Part shown: positions 46,650-60,669 of the stretch, piece after piece
How positions within the stretch are numbered: position 1 is the first letter of the stretch
How the letters are laid out: each line of letters begins with the position of its first letter
Assembly: GCA_948099385.1 (NCBI GenBank)
Contig: CANUEZ040000151.1
Span: 2,612,001-2,676,000, forward strand
Reading direction: 5' to 3'
Length of the DNA: 64,000 bases
DNA from: Fasciola hepatica
Lineage: Eukaryota > Platyhelminthes > Trematoda > Plagiorchiida > Fasciolidae
Program-made: the position numbers and the translations under genes
The notes under the pieces: model-generated
The model's database searches: none
What the model was told of the DNA's origin: nothing
Seen by the model: only the letters and a program-made list of their open reading frames with translations

Positions 46650-47860
46650 TGTGAGAAGGAAATTAAAATTTCAAGCCTATATGATTGTTAATATCGGTTT
46701 CTGTGGATAGGTCAGTTCTACTTTTCTGTCATCTGATTAGTAACATCTCTGATCGAAGCACTTTCAAAATTTAAGCGCGTAATAGTTAAATTTCGGGTTT
46801 ACAACCGCGTTATTGGTGGTTCACTTATTCGTTTTCCGTCCTGTCATTTGTTTTGGGGAAACATCTATGAAAGACACGGTAAAAGTGAGAAATCTGATGC
46901 GAAAGATTCTCTACTTGGCTTCAAAGTAGACTTGCATGTCAAAGTAGCGACAAAATTATGGTATCACTAGAATCGTATGGTGCGATTAAATGCCATCTTC
47001 GAAAGTATCGAGAAGTAACAGAAACGTGTCAATCAGAAATTAGGGTTTCTCAGAGTTGTAAGGTTCACAACTTTAGTTTTGAGGTTCGCTAAAGAACAAT
47101 GAGAATGATTTGGGGGCGAACTTCAGGAATAAAAATTATTGTCAGGCAGTTGCTAAGTCATTTTGCGTTCCGCTGGTGTTCGAAACAGAAACCATTTGAG
47201 AGGCAATTTTTCCACCATTTAGTCAATTTATGATGTTGGGCCAATTGCTTTTTAACAATAGCTTAATCAGTTTACATTGTAGACAAATGATTTCCATTAG
47301 CAGTTGCCTATCACCGATACATATCCTAATACTCTCGGAAAAATGAGGTATGATTTTAGGGCAAACAAAAGTATTTCGGTTTTCTCAAATGACATTGCAC
47401 CATGGTCGTCGGGTAAATGAGGCCGGAAATGTGCTATCGCACTAAGGAGTCGAATTAATACCTCCGAAATAAACATTTTGTCTGTGAGTCAACCGATAAA
47501 TTTACACTTTATACGAAATTATTTATGCACTGATGATGACTGTCAATTAGAGAGAAAATTGTGTATAAGATTTACAGAGCTTTTATGGTTTTCAAAGGTG
47601 AATAGTGCTTGAGCACATAGGGAACCAGTTTGAAAGGTATCCATTCGTGAATTCTGGTCTCGCCGAGACAGACAACTTTTCCTAGGTTTGAGTCATCTTG
47701 TCATTTGCTAGACCCTGAATCATATTCAGAGGAGACCGTTGAGCTATTTTACAAGTAGTCTCCAATTTTTCATATATGGAAGGTAGAAAACTTAGTGAAT
47801 GTGATATAACATCTCCCTTTTTCGAGACTTCAATTCCCTGTTTTTTGTTTGTGTTTTTTC
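46650..47860. other. No gene; faint hammerhead-element trace
   Basis: At about 47520-47620 the order TTATGCACTGATGATGAC, ATGGTTTTCAAAGGTGAAT, GCTTGAGC loosely recalls the 30239 element. This is weak. Confidence 0.35.
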
Positions 47861-47869
47861 CGAAGTTAG

Positions 47870-47945
47870 AGTGGCCAAATAGCCATGACGACAAACCTTA
47901 GACCGTCCTTTCCCGGGTTCGAACCCGGACTCCGCTGGTTAATTT
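47870..47945 (+). mobile_element. tRNA-like SINE head
   Basis: GTGGCCAAATAGCCATGACG (box A region) and CCCGGGTTCGAACCCGG (box B, self-complementary) lie at tRNA-like spacing. An acceptor stem does not close. Confidence 0.55.
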
Positions 47946-48312
47946 CTCCAGTTGGCCTCTACCCCCTTCTGAAATATTGCGAGATTATGAAGTAATGGAA
48001 AGAAAGTGAACAAATGCAGTCGTAAGATTTTCGATGCAGTTAACTGATTTCACACTTCGTTTAGGCCCTGTGAAGTCACTCCGGTTTTTGATCTGAACCG
48101 AACTGTCAGATCTGTCCACTGTGAATGAAAATGTTCCGAAAATCGAAGGAGGATACGATCAGAATAATCGTTTGTGGGTTGGTTTATTGAGAGTTGTACT
48201 TCTTCCCGTAGTCTGATTTGGGATCACAAGAGCTTCGAGCAAACTTACGTACAGCAAACAAACCCGTTGGGAATACCTTATTAGTTTCGAAAACTTATGA
48301 TTCACTTTTTAG

Positions 48313-48314
<2 letters not shown>

Positions 48315-48358
<44 letters not shown>
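48315..48358. repeat. (TA)n microsatellite
   Basis: About 22 uninterrupted TA units. Confidence 0.97.
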
Positions 48359-48362
<4 letters not shown>

Positions 48363-49115
48363 CCCTCTTTCTAGCTAGTCTGCCCTCAACACAGTTCATC
48401 TGGGACCATAATAGTGGTAAATGGTCAGTTGGTACAGATACTACTAAATATGTTCCTTACCATCTTTACCGTGGAATCTCTTTCTCAGCATACAATGTAC
48501 AGTCTTACCGGCATTCATTGTTATATGTAGACAAAAATGTCCGTCCAGAATTTCTCGCTTTTCCTTCAGTCTAAGCACAAATTCTGAATTTGTTCAAAGT
48601 AAATAATCAACCCGACGGTCAGAGCACGTAAAAACGAGAACTGACGACAGCTTCTGTGCGGACGGAGGTGTGATAAGTAACATAGGATTTTGTAATATCA
48701 GTCATTTTTCCTTGTGCTTGAGGGAAAACCTAGGTCACATTAATTATGAAACTTTCGTGATCTAAAATGCAGCCTCATCGATCAGTGGCTCATGAAAAAT
48801 TTCGGCATAAGCTACGAACAACAATAGTGCTGATATCTACTGCAGAAAACAGTGAACATTTGCAGTTATTGGCGAACGCTTAGGACAAGACTGAACAGCC
48901 TTTTACCAGTTGATAATACGAATATAGATTCCAATCCAGAAAGAAACAATCCCTGTTCTCTCTAATCTCTGCTAAACATGTTTACTAGAGATAAAGGCAT
49001 GAGTATGTTATTTCAAGCTGCTTCATTATTTGTTGCGATAGGGTGAAGAAGAGATAAGCAAACTTATTTTCCGTGGCTTGCAAACGGGACCACGTGCCAG
49101 GATGTCTCGATTATA

Positions 49116-49119
<4 letters not shown>

Positions 49120-49164
<45 letters not shown>
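49120..49164. repeat. (TAA)n microsatellite
   Basis: About 15 uninterrupted trinucleotide units. Confidence 0.97.
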
Positions 49165-52100
49165 TTGATTCTATTTTACTTCCTTTACTTATCACATGAA
49201 AAAGTACGTCAATTTTTTGAAATTGGCCACGGCCTATCAGAAACCCCCACAAAAGGAGGGGACCGCGGAGATCGTGTTTTTTAGGTTCAGCAATCGAGGT
49301 ATCCTCAGAAAAACATTCCTGTGTGAACTCAATTAAAAATAAAGATTGACTGCACTTTAATTACTCACAAAGTAGGAGTTGTCAGTTACGAATAAGTTCC
49401 CCTAATTTTTTCTCTCAAGTTTCTTAATGTTTCAATCCGTGATTTCGCAAACTGTAATCAGGTAATAATAAGAAAGTCAGTTATTCATTTATTCAGTCAA
49501 TCAGTCAAATAATCTATGATAAAAACTGAGCTAGTCGCTAACGCCCATTCACCTTCTCTATTCTTTCCGTATCTGACTTTTGTGCATGTACGCAAGCTTA
49601 CCCATTGTTATAGATACGGTTAATTTTTCACACCGCCCTATACCGGGAGGACCAACTCTCACTTCAAGTTCACGTGCATAATGAAAATACCAGCGTCAAT
49701 CAGAAGTAAGTTCCGCCTGGGTAAAAAGTTCAGTTGACTAGAACAAAAAGAACACGTCCAGATGTGGTCAGTTACTACGACTGTGAATATGTACGCACCA
49801 TCAACGATGAAACCATCTTTGAATTGGTCTACGACTATAGATATGAGGTTGTCGTCACCAGTAGCGCTTTCCAATGATGATTTCTAACCAGCTAGCCCCA
49901 TAGATGACGTTCTTAGATACAGAAGTGATAGAATAAACCTTTTCCATTGAAAAATGGTATTTAGTCCAGCGTGACTTATCTCCCCAACTTTAGGTGTCAA
50001 ATTGAAACTCAAGATATGCAATCGATATAAATGATTGAATTTGTGGTCAGATTTGCTCTGGCAGAGCAGCAATAGTTCAGAAGGGGGATCACAATTAGGA
50101 ATGTAACGATGTACTGATGACAGCTTATTATCACTAACCGTCGAAAATTCCTTCCAGATTCTAAAGTTACCATTCACAGTGCTTTCCACGAAAAATGGTT
50201 CTCTGTTATGAACACCTAACCGTAAAATTGAGGTCGAGATAGAGATAGAGATGAACCACAACATGCATAAAACTAGCAACCATCCATCGCTATGTCGGTT
50301 ATGCTTTCTGATACAAGCTTTCCAAGTCCCTGAAGAAGGCAAAAGTCACTACACAGTGTCTTCTACGATTACATTTCACTAGTGACAAATTCTCAGGACA
50401 GTGCAGCTGTTCGGCCCAGGTCCGATTTCCTATGCCAAACGAAGCCAGATCATACCAGATCAGATCAGCAAACAGTGTGACGAAGTATCCAAACCTTTTG
50501 TGACAGCAAATTCCCGATTTCCCAGCATTCTAGATATTCTTCCCCACACGGTGAATGTCACATTTGATTTATTGAAGTCTGTAAAATTACTTGGACACAA
50601 TATATGTTATTTCCCTTGGGGACGTTTGAGGTTTTCTTAGACTGATAATGCATTTTGAACTCGTGATATCTGATAGGCCTTCAGGCATCAAAGCAGCGTA
50701 ATTCGGTATTCTCTGTGCTCCAGCTTACGACTTTTGCAACCGAACGTAAGAAACACTTTGGTGTTGTCATTTGTAAAACCCAATAAGTTACTTCTCGTAA
50801 GCACCCTGACAAGTCACCGCAGGACTTCCTGTCAACAGTTATCACCATTTTCTTTTTGACTGATTTTACTAGTTGCCTGATTCATTTGTTTTGGTCAAAC
50901 AAAGAGAATGCGATAAAAGTTTTACAGTAAACTAATCAGCTTATTCAATTTATCGCCAGGGTTTCAGCATTGTTGGATAATTAGCCGCCGAAGTTCTAAC
51001 TAATAAAAACTGACAAATGGAATCAGAAGAAAGTTTTCTGTTTTAAAATCGAATGAGATGTAAGAAAAAATGGGTTATCGTGGCAGTGCTATGACAACCA
51101 AACCGAACAAATCTACGAATGCCAAAGTAAACAGTTTCTGCCCTCCCCCCACATTTGTCTGCGTATCTGATGTATCTATATCCACAGATGTGTGGGGATA
51201 AACGCGTGAGTTTCAAAGCTTCTAGTTGAATGCGGAGTGGGTAATTCTGGAGCAAGTTGACCCTCACTGCCAGACGCAGAAAAAGGCTGATATGAGCCAT
51301 CCGATTGCGACGGAAAAATGAGACTGGTTAGGGAATATTTTGACTCGGTGATCCATGAAGACCTTGTAACACCACAACCACCTGCACCCCGACCATAGCC
51401 AACAGCAATACACCTAGTCCATCCGTTCGAGACTTTTGTGAATCCCTTGAGAATTCTGTGGGGATTACTAAGAGGGAAGAGTTCGTTCTGTACCTTTTAT
51501 TTGCTAGTATCCGTTCTACAAGACTACTTTATTCTGTTCAGGCTGCAGAACGAAGTTGTATCTGAGAGCTTCTTAGAAGAAAAAAAACTCCAGCGCCTCC
51601 GAGTAGACACAAATTTTGTCCGGGCTTATGGTTCAGCCTTATTATGGGTAAAAGATTTCTAATGGGAGCGGAACAGAAATAAATCAGTTGCACTGCACTG
51701 GCATTTTTCCTAACCGTTATCCTCTGTTCCTTTAGTTATTAAAACAGTTGAAGCCGAAAAATGCATAAAACGAGAAACCTACTGAACTAGTCTCCCGTGG
51801 TGTTTGACTGACACCCCGAATTTCACTTGAGCTAAAACAGGCGATTAAAAATGTAGAAAAAATAAGATAATTAGGGGCATGCAGACGAAAGTTACTAAGT
51901 TCCGGGTGGAAGTGTTTCCATTTAAGGTCCTCGACATTGCAGTATTACAAATGACTCTTTTCATATTATTTTAATTTATTGTAGCAATGGTTTTAGTAGT
52001 AGTTGGTAGCGGATAACCTTTTGGTTTAAAAACTCTCAAGCAATTCGAATTAGCGTGTTGAAGAGTGCCTGAAAATAGGTACTTTTAACCGACCGCTTGC

Positions 52101-53149
52101 TAATGTTCCGTAAATAACTACTCCAGTCGGTATACATACAATTAGACATACAAAAACTACCGTATTACACAGGGGTATTACAAAACAAATTGTTTTCTCC
52201 TAAACACTGGTAATTTTTTGCAGAACAATTTCCAGATCGAAACCGCTAATTGAAATTGGAGTGCATGTTCGTCATGTGATCAGTCCCCCCACCCCCAGCA
52301 CTCACAGAGAACCAATGTCAAACAATCCGTATAGTGTGGTACTCTAATACACAAACGTATCCCATATCACGCACGTCCCACAGAACACGAGAAGGTTCTA
52401 ACGGTAACCATGCCACGTTGTCTATTTTAGACTCGCTAACCACACGTCATCACCCGGATGCACTTCAAACAAACAAATGTGTACCATATGCCATATTGTG
52501 TATCGGACATCTGGAATTCCCCGGGCTTTTGATCTAGGTACTAATACAGTGCGTTTTCATTCCCATATAACTGCACTAGGGTGATGAAAAGTCTAAAACT
52601 GTTTGGTATTTCCTACACGTGGTTGAAATTTATTTTGAATCGCGAAGGAGCCGTAGAAAGAACACACGTTGCATCAACTTTGGTATACATTCAGCGTGAT
52701 AAGTTCCTTCTTTTGAAAACTGATCGTTGGTTAAAAAATCCCGAAATCCTGTTACAAATAACTCGAGTTCCCCGTTTTTTCAGCGGAACAACACATCTTG
52801 AAGTCTACTGCATGCAATGAACTACGATCACCTTGCAAGTTCCGAACTCACCACCTATAAGTTGAAAAAGAATATCAGTACAGTATAACAATGGATGGGA
52901 TAATTATTACTTCGGACCTCATTTTTGCCCAACCATGACTTTTTGAGCACACAATCATTTGTGCAGCAGTTCCAACAGACTTAACCGTCCGCTAGATGAC
53001 TACGGCATACCGAGCTCAATCATCGGCTCTGATTAATCATAGAGAACCTTACAATAACAGCAAACCAATATTCTATCCTATGATCTTATTTAGTTCTCCC
53101 AATTTAGTATCCCTTATCCTTTTTGGGTGCTTCCTTTTATCAAAAGGCA

Positions 53150-53310
53150 ATAGTACACAATTTTAGGAAGATGATTGCGGTCAACTTGGGGCTGCCTACA
53201 AAAAAGTGGCCGACGGCGGAAGCGGGATTCGAACCAGGGACGAAGAGGTTGAGGGTCCACTATGATGACCCTGTGAACACCGCCGGTCAAAGTTCATAAA
53301 AGGCAAATCC
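53150..53310 (-). mobile_element. tRNA-headed SINE, group IV
   Basis: On the minus strand, GACCGGCGGTGTTCACAGGG (head) and CCTGGTTCGAATCCCGC (box B, about 53241-53225) are followed by TCGGCCAC and the tail up to TTTAGGAAG read from the plus strand. The same blocks recur at 58745-58915. Confidence 0.75.
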
Positions 53311-53879
53311 TTTCGGGAATATTACTTTCAAACTGGCTACGCAAGTATCCGCGTTCACTATAGGTGCCTCTCAGTGGGGTATACGGGAAGGTCAACAGGT
53401 GTTCTGCAATATGTCAACTGGAACAAATTACTACGTACAGGAAATGAAGTGGTAGAAGCGCCAATAACAGTTACAGACTGACAGTAGGCCGAAAATAAAT
53501 TAGTACTGTATTGATTTTGCCCATCCAGAGCAGTGTCCATATGACTCATCAAGACTGATGGAAAACTGACCGAAAAAACAGAAAGCTTATAAGACCAAGT
53601 CGGTACACCACATTAGGAATACGTGCCCTGGAGAATTAGAATGTCTTGTAGTGGTCCTGAGCAAAGACAGACTCAAGGTGCGCATCCGTGTATGTTGAAA
53701 GAAATAGTTACGAGGGATCCAGCCTCATTTTTTTCAAAAGCTTTTTTAAACCTATTCTTTTTGATGCCTCATAGTTTCCTTAAAAACATGCTTTTAGTGA
53801 TGACCATCACGCTGGTCGTAAACTGGAAATCAAATTTGAACGAATGAACCCATCATCAGTACCAATAATGAGTGCCGGC

Positions 53880-55440
53880 TAAGAGTCTGGATATTGATTC
53901 CCGGTGGATTAATTGTCCTTGTGAATTTCTCCAAATGGGTGCGAGCAGATTCCCTGGGAAAAATGTGAATCGGTGCCTGTGTCTTTTTACAAGAAAGCTG
54001 ATAGGTCTTCGTGGGAAAACCATAGAGGATTTAGCTCTGTAAGTATCGAGTCCAAACTGCTCACTGGGCTTATTCTCCACCGACTATTCGGAGCCAGCCG
54101 AATGTGTACATGTGAGAACCAAGCTGGTTTCAGACCCGGTCGTGGTTGTATCGACCACATCTTTACTCTTCGACAAACCATAGAGCACAGACACATGTCC
54201 CGTAGATCGACAATCTCTGTCTTTGTTGATCTAAAGTCGACGTTTGACTTAGTAGACCGAACAGTTCTCTGGAATTGCCTCTCATTGAAGGGTATGTCAT
54301 TTCTCTTTCAGAATGCTTGCATTCGAAAAGCCGAAGTCGAGTTCATGCTTACGGTGATCTTTCACCCGAGTTCACCGCGGAGAGTGGTGTTCGTCAGAGT
54401 GGTCCTTTTTCTCCCTTCCTCTTCAATTTTGTGATTGAATTGATTCTTGAGGTAGCCCTATCCTCGTGTGAGAATAGAAGCATCGATCTTTGCTCAGGCA
54501 GCCTAAAGTCTGACTTCGAACACGCGGACGATATTATTCTTCCGATTGGAGATCCAATTAAGTTGCGAGCTTTCTTAGATAGCCTAAACTATATTGAAGC
54601 AATGTTTGGGATGTATTTTGCACCTTCAAAGTGTAAAATGTTGTGGCAGTTCTGGGTTGGCTCAACAGCAAACCTCTTCTTGGGAGACGAAGCTCTAGCT
54701 GAAGTAGATAAGTTCTGTTACCTGGGCAGTCAAATTTCACCGGATGAACAGATATCGGATGAAGTGTCATCGCGTATACAGAGGGCGCGTTTGGTTTTCG
54801 CCAACCTTCATAATCTGTGGCGTCGGCGTGATATCCGATTGTCTGTTAAGGGTAGGGTGTACAATGCGGAAGTTAGGTCCGTTCTTTTATATGAATCAGA
54901 AAAATGGCCACTAAGAGTAAAAGACAGGCGAAGACTGTCGGTATTGGAACATCGATTTTCCGTAGCATTGCCCGAGAATGGTGGGAACACCGCGTGAGCA
55001 ATGCTGAGGTTCTGCGCAAGGTGTTGGGAACCAGATATCAGTCTCGGGATCAAGTACTGAATCTAAACAGGTTAAGGTGGCTTGGACATATGCCAGGAAT
55101 GCCCTCCGATAGGCTTCCTCAGCGTACTCTGTTTTCCGAAAAAGGAGTCTTTGGAAGGCAGGTCGAGGTGGTCATTCCATGATACAGTAAAAAGGTATGA
55201 AAATCTTGACCAGTGGACTTGGCCGAGTAGGACATGTTAGACTTCCAGGTTGGGGTCCACGTTATCCACCCACTAAATGGTTGGAAACATTAGGTGATAT
55301 GATCAGGTGTTGTGGTCAGTGGCGTAGACGCATTCGGACTCTTTCTTTGCCTTCGTGATTTCCGAATATCACTTTGATTTTCTGGATGTTTTCAATTTAT
55401 TCTTTTATTCATTTTCCCTTACTGGATGATGCTGGAAGGT
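53880..55440 (+). mobile_element. RTE-like LINE, 5'-truncated and frame-broken
   Basis: The reverse transcriptase begins mid-domain (WENHRGFSSVSIESKLL, about 54018) and runs through AGFRPGRGCIDHIF and VFVDLKSTFDLVDR. It changes frame near 54295, continues through QSGPFSPFLFNFVIEL and a mutated catalytic motif (HADD at 54521-54532 instead of YADD), changes frame again near 54960 (EHR-FRSIAREWWEHRVSNAEV), and ends around a TGA at 55356-55358 after WLETLGDM. It belongs to the same family as 2440-5741. The endonuclease is missing, as is common after incomplete reverse transcription. The 3' UTR probably runs to about 55440-55500. Confidence 0.9.
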
Positions 55441-55449
55441 AGCAACCAA

Positions 55450-58400
55450 ACCAAAGCATAGAACAGTGAGGTTAGAGATTGTATAAACTGAACTGAACTG
55501 ACCCGTAGGTTAGTAAGCTGGGTAATGATTCCTTCGTATCAGTTAAATTAACCACAGCTGTCAGATATAAAATCGGGAGATCCTAGATTCTGGTAGTAAT
55601 AGCCGTACACAGTTATTTTCACTGGTCAGTAATTACAGCTGGAATGTATTACTTGATTTAGACTTGGTTTTTCGATATTTCCACTTGTTCACGTAGCAAC
55701 CAAATTTGGACATTTGCAGCGAGCACTCTATCAATGCAAATAATCACCACTCTGAGTAATTGGATTCAAATACTGCTCTTTGACATTCGCTATTTGCTCC
55801 CGCTGCCCTCCCTTGATTAGTGAGACACTGTTATGTGAGAAATATGACCAGCAATTTGATTCATATCATCATTATGATTAATACTACATACACTAATAGT
55901 TTTGACCTAAATTACGGTAACAGGAACGTTTTGAACACAAGCGTAAAGTAAACGTGCGATTCAAGTGGCGGTCAACGGTAGAAATTTATACCAAATACAC
56001 CGATGAACGGAACTTCGGCAAGCCTGACCCCAACCAGTCTCCTAAGCCTTTTAAGAGGACAAAGTGGCTGAGCCCACCAACCAGTCCTGGACGCATAATC
56101 CGGGAATGGATATTTCATGTCTTCGAAAATTCGGATTTTCTTAATAAAAGGACAAGATATTCTCCTCTTTGAAATCTGTTTTTTGGTTTATAAAGAGTGA
56201 GTTCGTTGAGAGCAATTCATCGGAAAATTGCCCCATTTTTCAGCGCCTATGATCTCTATTGGTCTAAGCGTGTCACCGCAGTCTTCCAGAAAATAATACG
56301 ACTTATATTTCTGCTTTACGACCAAAATCTCCAACTACTCTACTTTACCTCAACCGACACTGTTAAATTTCACATTCTACCTTAGTGGCCCAAAGCCTCC
56401 CATATAGCGTTCTATGGAATACAACTGAAAGACTCCTTAATAAAATTCTGATCAACAGAACACTTGTCTAGAGATAGGAATTCGATTTTTATCCGAACTT
56501 TAAAATAAGACACCGGCCGACCAGTCACACTCCACTCACCTTGATCACATCAAGTGTAATTTAACGTCATCTATTTGATCTCTCTTCAATATATCTTTCC
56601 TCGTTTCAACGATTATAATTCCTCAGCAGTACCATACCCCACCCATTTACTCACCAACCCCGAACTCAACTCTTTGCTGATTTGAGATCATAATTTATGG
56701 ATAGTAAATAATTGTATCGTTGCTGAATATCCACATTCGGGTGTATAAAATATATGTGCGACTTGATTTGATAATGCTCCTAAAAGCCCCGAAAAGACAC
56801 GTCTATAAGTGCTTACACTATTTGAGAACCAAGCTCACATGGATTCAACCTTGGACTCATCTACATTTCCTGTCCGTATTGAATAATACCTTCATTTTGC
56901 CATATTTTTTATTCACCAGAAAGGACCCCAGTGACGATAAAGTAGTTCACTCCACCAAAACATCTAATTTACTTTATTCCGGAACTCCGTGCTTCTTCCT
57001 CAGCAAGCAGCATCAACCGGAATAAAAACTTATTCTGTAGAATCTATTTTTTAAAATATTACCGAACAACCCTCTTCCAAACATTTCTTTCACACTTTCT
57101 GTTATTGGCCTAACTTTTGGTAAACACCAAATAGAGTTACAAAAGTCAACCAAAACAGACCGGCTTTTCTCCAAAACAACGATTTTGGAAGACGTTCTCC
57201 AGTATCAACGGATTCCTCGGAGTGAGAGACAGTATTGGGAAATAACTCCTTTCATTTATATCGAATACTTGTTTTCGTACCATTCTTTTTATACATAAAC
57301 TGTGAAAGTAGAAGTTTTCAATATGTACTTGATAATCTTCGAACTAAATTCGTCAATTAGACCAAACATGGTGAATAAGGACCACAGGCCACAAAGAAAA
57401 AACATTCATTCATAAAATGCAGGAATTTATCAAACCCAATGGACCAGTGTCCCGAGACTAAACAAAAGTAGAATATGTCGAATTTATCCCACTAAAATAT
57501 CCCAGCCACCGCATTTCCAGATGGATTTCCAAAAAGATGACGATTGACAACCTGTCACTCGTGGTCTCCTACTCTATTCAAGCGGAGCAGTCCTTGAGTA
57601 TTCTATCCGAACACTTCACCTGTTGTCGTTAACCGCCGTTTATCTTCGTGAGAATAGTTTCTCTGGACTATGACCAAGGAGAAGTGGAAATAAGCGTACA
57701 CTGAAAAACGTACTCAAACCCATGAAGAGTACAGGTGCGATTGGAGGTTTTGCTTACGTTGAAATTACCGTCCCTAAGAGAAAGTTTAAAGAATCATACA
57801 ATCATTCGAAACTTCTTCAGATTTTCTTTTTACCATATAAATAATTGCAATTGTTGTCGTATGCTTAGGGAGGAATAATGGAATAACGGCAAACCAAGAG
57901 CACATGAAACTTCTAGACTGATAAACACTTGACTAAAAACCTCACTAGGAAAGTGTAAAAATAAATAGACACGTCAATCGAAACACTTCGTTCGCTTTTC
58001 TGCACTTATTCTGAGGGGAAATTCCGAAGCACATTAGCAGTTTTCCAATCATCCTCTCTGTTTCTATCATCTCCCAGTCAAGGTTTGGTGAGTGTGAGAT
58101 ATTTTGAACTGAGAAACAAAAACACACACTCTCTCTCTCTTTGAAGGGTGTCCACGCAGATGGTTTATTTTTTCCCCCTTCTCATACGAACAAAGGACGG
58201 GGATATTAATTCGTCTTGCCCTTTTTACGAGATTCACGCTTCCCAGGTTTAATAATTTCAACTGAGAAGCCAAATATGCCAATTTCAATTCACCAGTAAT
58301 AGATATGGGACGCTGCCAATCAGTCCCTACCAAATTTTATTGTCTGCTCGAGCATAGGAAAAACAAAGAAAGTTTCGCGCAAACCGAGTCTCTATATGCT

Positions 58401-58740
58401 TTTCCGTTCACTTGGAATTTTCGCGACACCGGTCATTCTGTATTCTATCGTAACGGTGCAACTCAGATTTCAGAAAGGGTTACCTTGCTGGGAAGCATCA
58501 CTTTTCCAGTCACTCAAAACTGCCTGTATCCTAAAAGCAAGTGAGCTAACGATATCCTAAAACGAATAAACCATCTGTCGTACTATTCTAACCAAAAATG
58601 GAATGCTCGGTCAAATATATTCTAGAACACGATTTTACGAGATCATCAATGATTATTCATATTTCCACCAAAATATTTTTGTTGGTAAAATATTACTGTT
58701 GACATCCTCAACAAAACAATAAATAACATTCTTATTTCTT
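55450..58740. other. No gene recognised (intron)
   Basis: Short frames only. A CT run (CTCTCTCTCTCT) lies at 58129-58141. Confidence 0.5.
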
Positions 58741-58744
58741 TTCT

Positions 58745-58915
58745 TATTCATCGGACAACAATATCCAGCAGTTTAGGAAGGGAGCTTTGACCCATAAAAG
58801 GCTGCCCAGTGGGGAAGCGGCCGATATTGGTGGGAATCAAACTCGGATGGTTATTTGCCTATGTCCAAGATAACCGTCCGACTACCGCCGGTCACACTGG
58901 TTATACCCACCGGAC
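58745..58915 (-). mobile_element. tRNA-headed SINE, group IV
   Basis: On the minus strand, GTGACCGGCGGTAGTCGGACGG as head and CCGAGTTTGATTCCCACC (box B, about 58845-58828), then CGGCCGCTTCCCC. The tail block TTTAGGAAGGGAGC (plus strand, about 58775) matches TTTAGGAAGATGA at 53163. Same family and orientation as 53150-53310. Confidence 0.75.
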
Positions 58916-58919
58916 TTTT

Positions 58920-60400
58920 ACTGTGACGGTACTTTTCAGCGAGCAAATCTATTGATTGACCCATTAGCCAGTTAACTAGTCGGTTAAGAAAACAATCAGA
59001 CGCATGGATATCGATTATTGTGTCACCTAATGACAAATAGAATTTTCTATTTCATTCGACTTTAATGACCATACCTCAGCACAACCTGAGATCAAACGAC
59101 TAAATGACGGCATTACTGGTAGTCGGAAATACTGTCAAAAGTAGGAACTAAACGATTCCTCCAAATTTGGCTGAGAAAATAGCATTATCTTGTTTCAGGT
59201 GCCTATCGGCACATCCTGATGAGAGTAATAAAATTGGGGCCATTTTAAGAAAAACCTAACAACAGAGAAGATTCGCAACGCAACCGTTTTGCTGGTCAAA
59301 TACAACACTACATTTACTATATGGGTTTTTCCCCTCGAGGTATGAGGAAATCGAATTTTAAAAACGTAAATGGAAGGACATTTAGTTCTTATTAAACAGA
59401 ATTCATTTAGTTTGACCATCACGGTCATTCTAATGCTCATCTGACGGTATGGACCTCCACGGATTTCTTTCTTATCTTCCAAAGTGTGAATCAGTTAGAG
59501 CCAGCCACAGTGGACAATCATTTTGGCATTTTTAATCGATATAATTAGTCCACCATATCGGAATCTTTCGTGTCAAACCACCTAGACCCTTGAAACGAGA
59601 AACACAACGGCTACTACAACAAGGATCACGGAATCTACTGTGCTCCAGCTATCACATGCACAAACACACAAGTAAGCCGTAACAAATATAAAGGATCAAG
59701 AAGTAGGCAAGCTATGTGTATTGCTGATCATATCTTGGTGAATTAGAACCAGTATTTAGGCCGAGAGATAGTGAATTTCCAATCGATCAGGTTAGAATGA
59801 ACCCCAAGAAGCCAATAAGTAAAAACCAAGGACAAATTTTTGAGACTGTTTCATGAACGTTGTTGGTTATTAGATAGGAACAAGTGCGTCAACTGAGTTG
59901 AGAAGTCACATGTGAATCCGAAGGACCAGTAGTTGGAGGATACAAAGCTTATTCACTAAAACACAATTTGTCTGTATCTAATCATTCACTGACTAAATCT
60001 GTCGCTTTTCATCACGGATCTGATTAGTGCTGCAAGCTATCTGAGTTCTGCTTCTCTGAGTGGAATATTTACAAAAATTCCGAGTGGTGGGCATAGTGAG
60101 AACTTAAAAAATGGAAAAAAGCCACCCAAGAAACGAAACATTGTCCCGCGGAGACAAATATCTGAAAAAGGCTGTCATTTGAAAGAGTGACAACAAAGGT
60201 AGTTCCCAAAGCCATGAAATAATGGTGAATTGCATCAAATGAATAAACGCTAACACACTTGCTTGTAAAGCCATCCTCACTGGTCTCCTATGTGTAAGGG
60301 AATTTAGATATTTGAAAGTGATAAATAAGCGAGTATGAAAGTAATCAAACGACATGCATGGAATCAGAAAGCCACTGTAGGAAGTAGATAAATGGATGTT
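58920..60400. other. No gene recognised (intron)
   Basis: Short frames only. Confidence 0.5.
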
Positions 60401-60401
60401 T

Positions 60402-60667
60402 GCATAATATGATTCATCTTGCAGTACGAACCTTCGGAAGGGCCCAGTATCATGTAGTGCATAAGTTAAATAAACAGCTGAGATCCGGCCAGATAGACTT
60501 GAGGTTAAGCTGGCCTGCTCACAATCGTTCACCCTGGGTTCAAGTCCTTGTTGAAGCTCGGTGGATGAGCACTGCCAAAATTTTTAACAAGAATGAAGCA
60601 GCTGTACAGTGCTTTCACGGCAATCAATGGCTCGAGCGTTCACAATGCATGATGAACCACATTATGC
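60402..60667 (+). mobile_element. Second copy of the inverted-repeat/tRNA/hammerhead element, shortened
   Basis: Ends GCATAATATGATTCATCTTG and (reverse complement of the right end) GCATAATGTGGTTCATCATG are inverted repeats of about 35 bp with 27 matches. Inside, TTCGGAAGGGCCCAGTATCATG, GAGGTTAAGCTGGCC (box A region), CCCTGGGTTCAAGTCC (box B), GCTCGGTGGATGAGCACTG, AGCAGCTGTACAGTGC and CAATGGCTCGAGCGTTCAC follow the same order as the minus strand of 30239-30623. The left repeat is shorter here (internal loss). The CTGATGA core is replaced by CCAAAAT, but the stem I pair GCACTG/CAGTGC survives. Confidence 0.85.
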
Positions 60668-60669
60668 AA

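Larger units (their letters stand above)
47950..53140. other. No gene; microsatellites only (intron)
   Basis: The stretch contains the (TA)n and (AAT)n tracts listed separately and many short frames. The longest (49884-50342, minus, 152 codons) has no recognisable domain. Confidence 0.5.

Noticed and set aside
49884..50342. 152-codon open frame on the minus strand
   Set aside because: No recognisable domain, no splice support and no repeat relatives. Likely chance in AT-rich DNA.
60104..60532. 142-codon open frame on the minus strand
   Set aside because: It overlaps the inverted-repeat element in antisense and has no domain.
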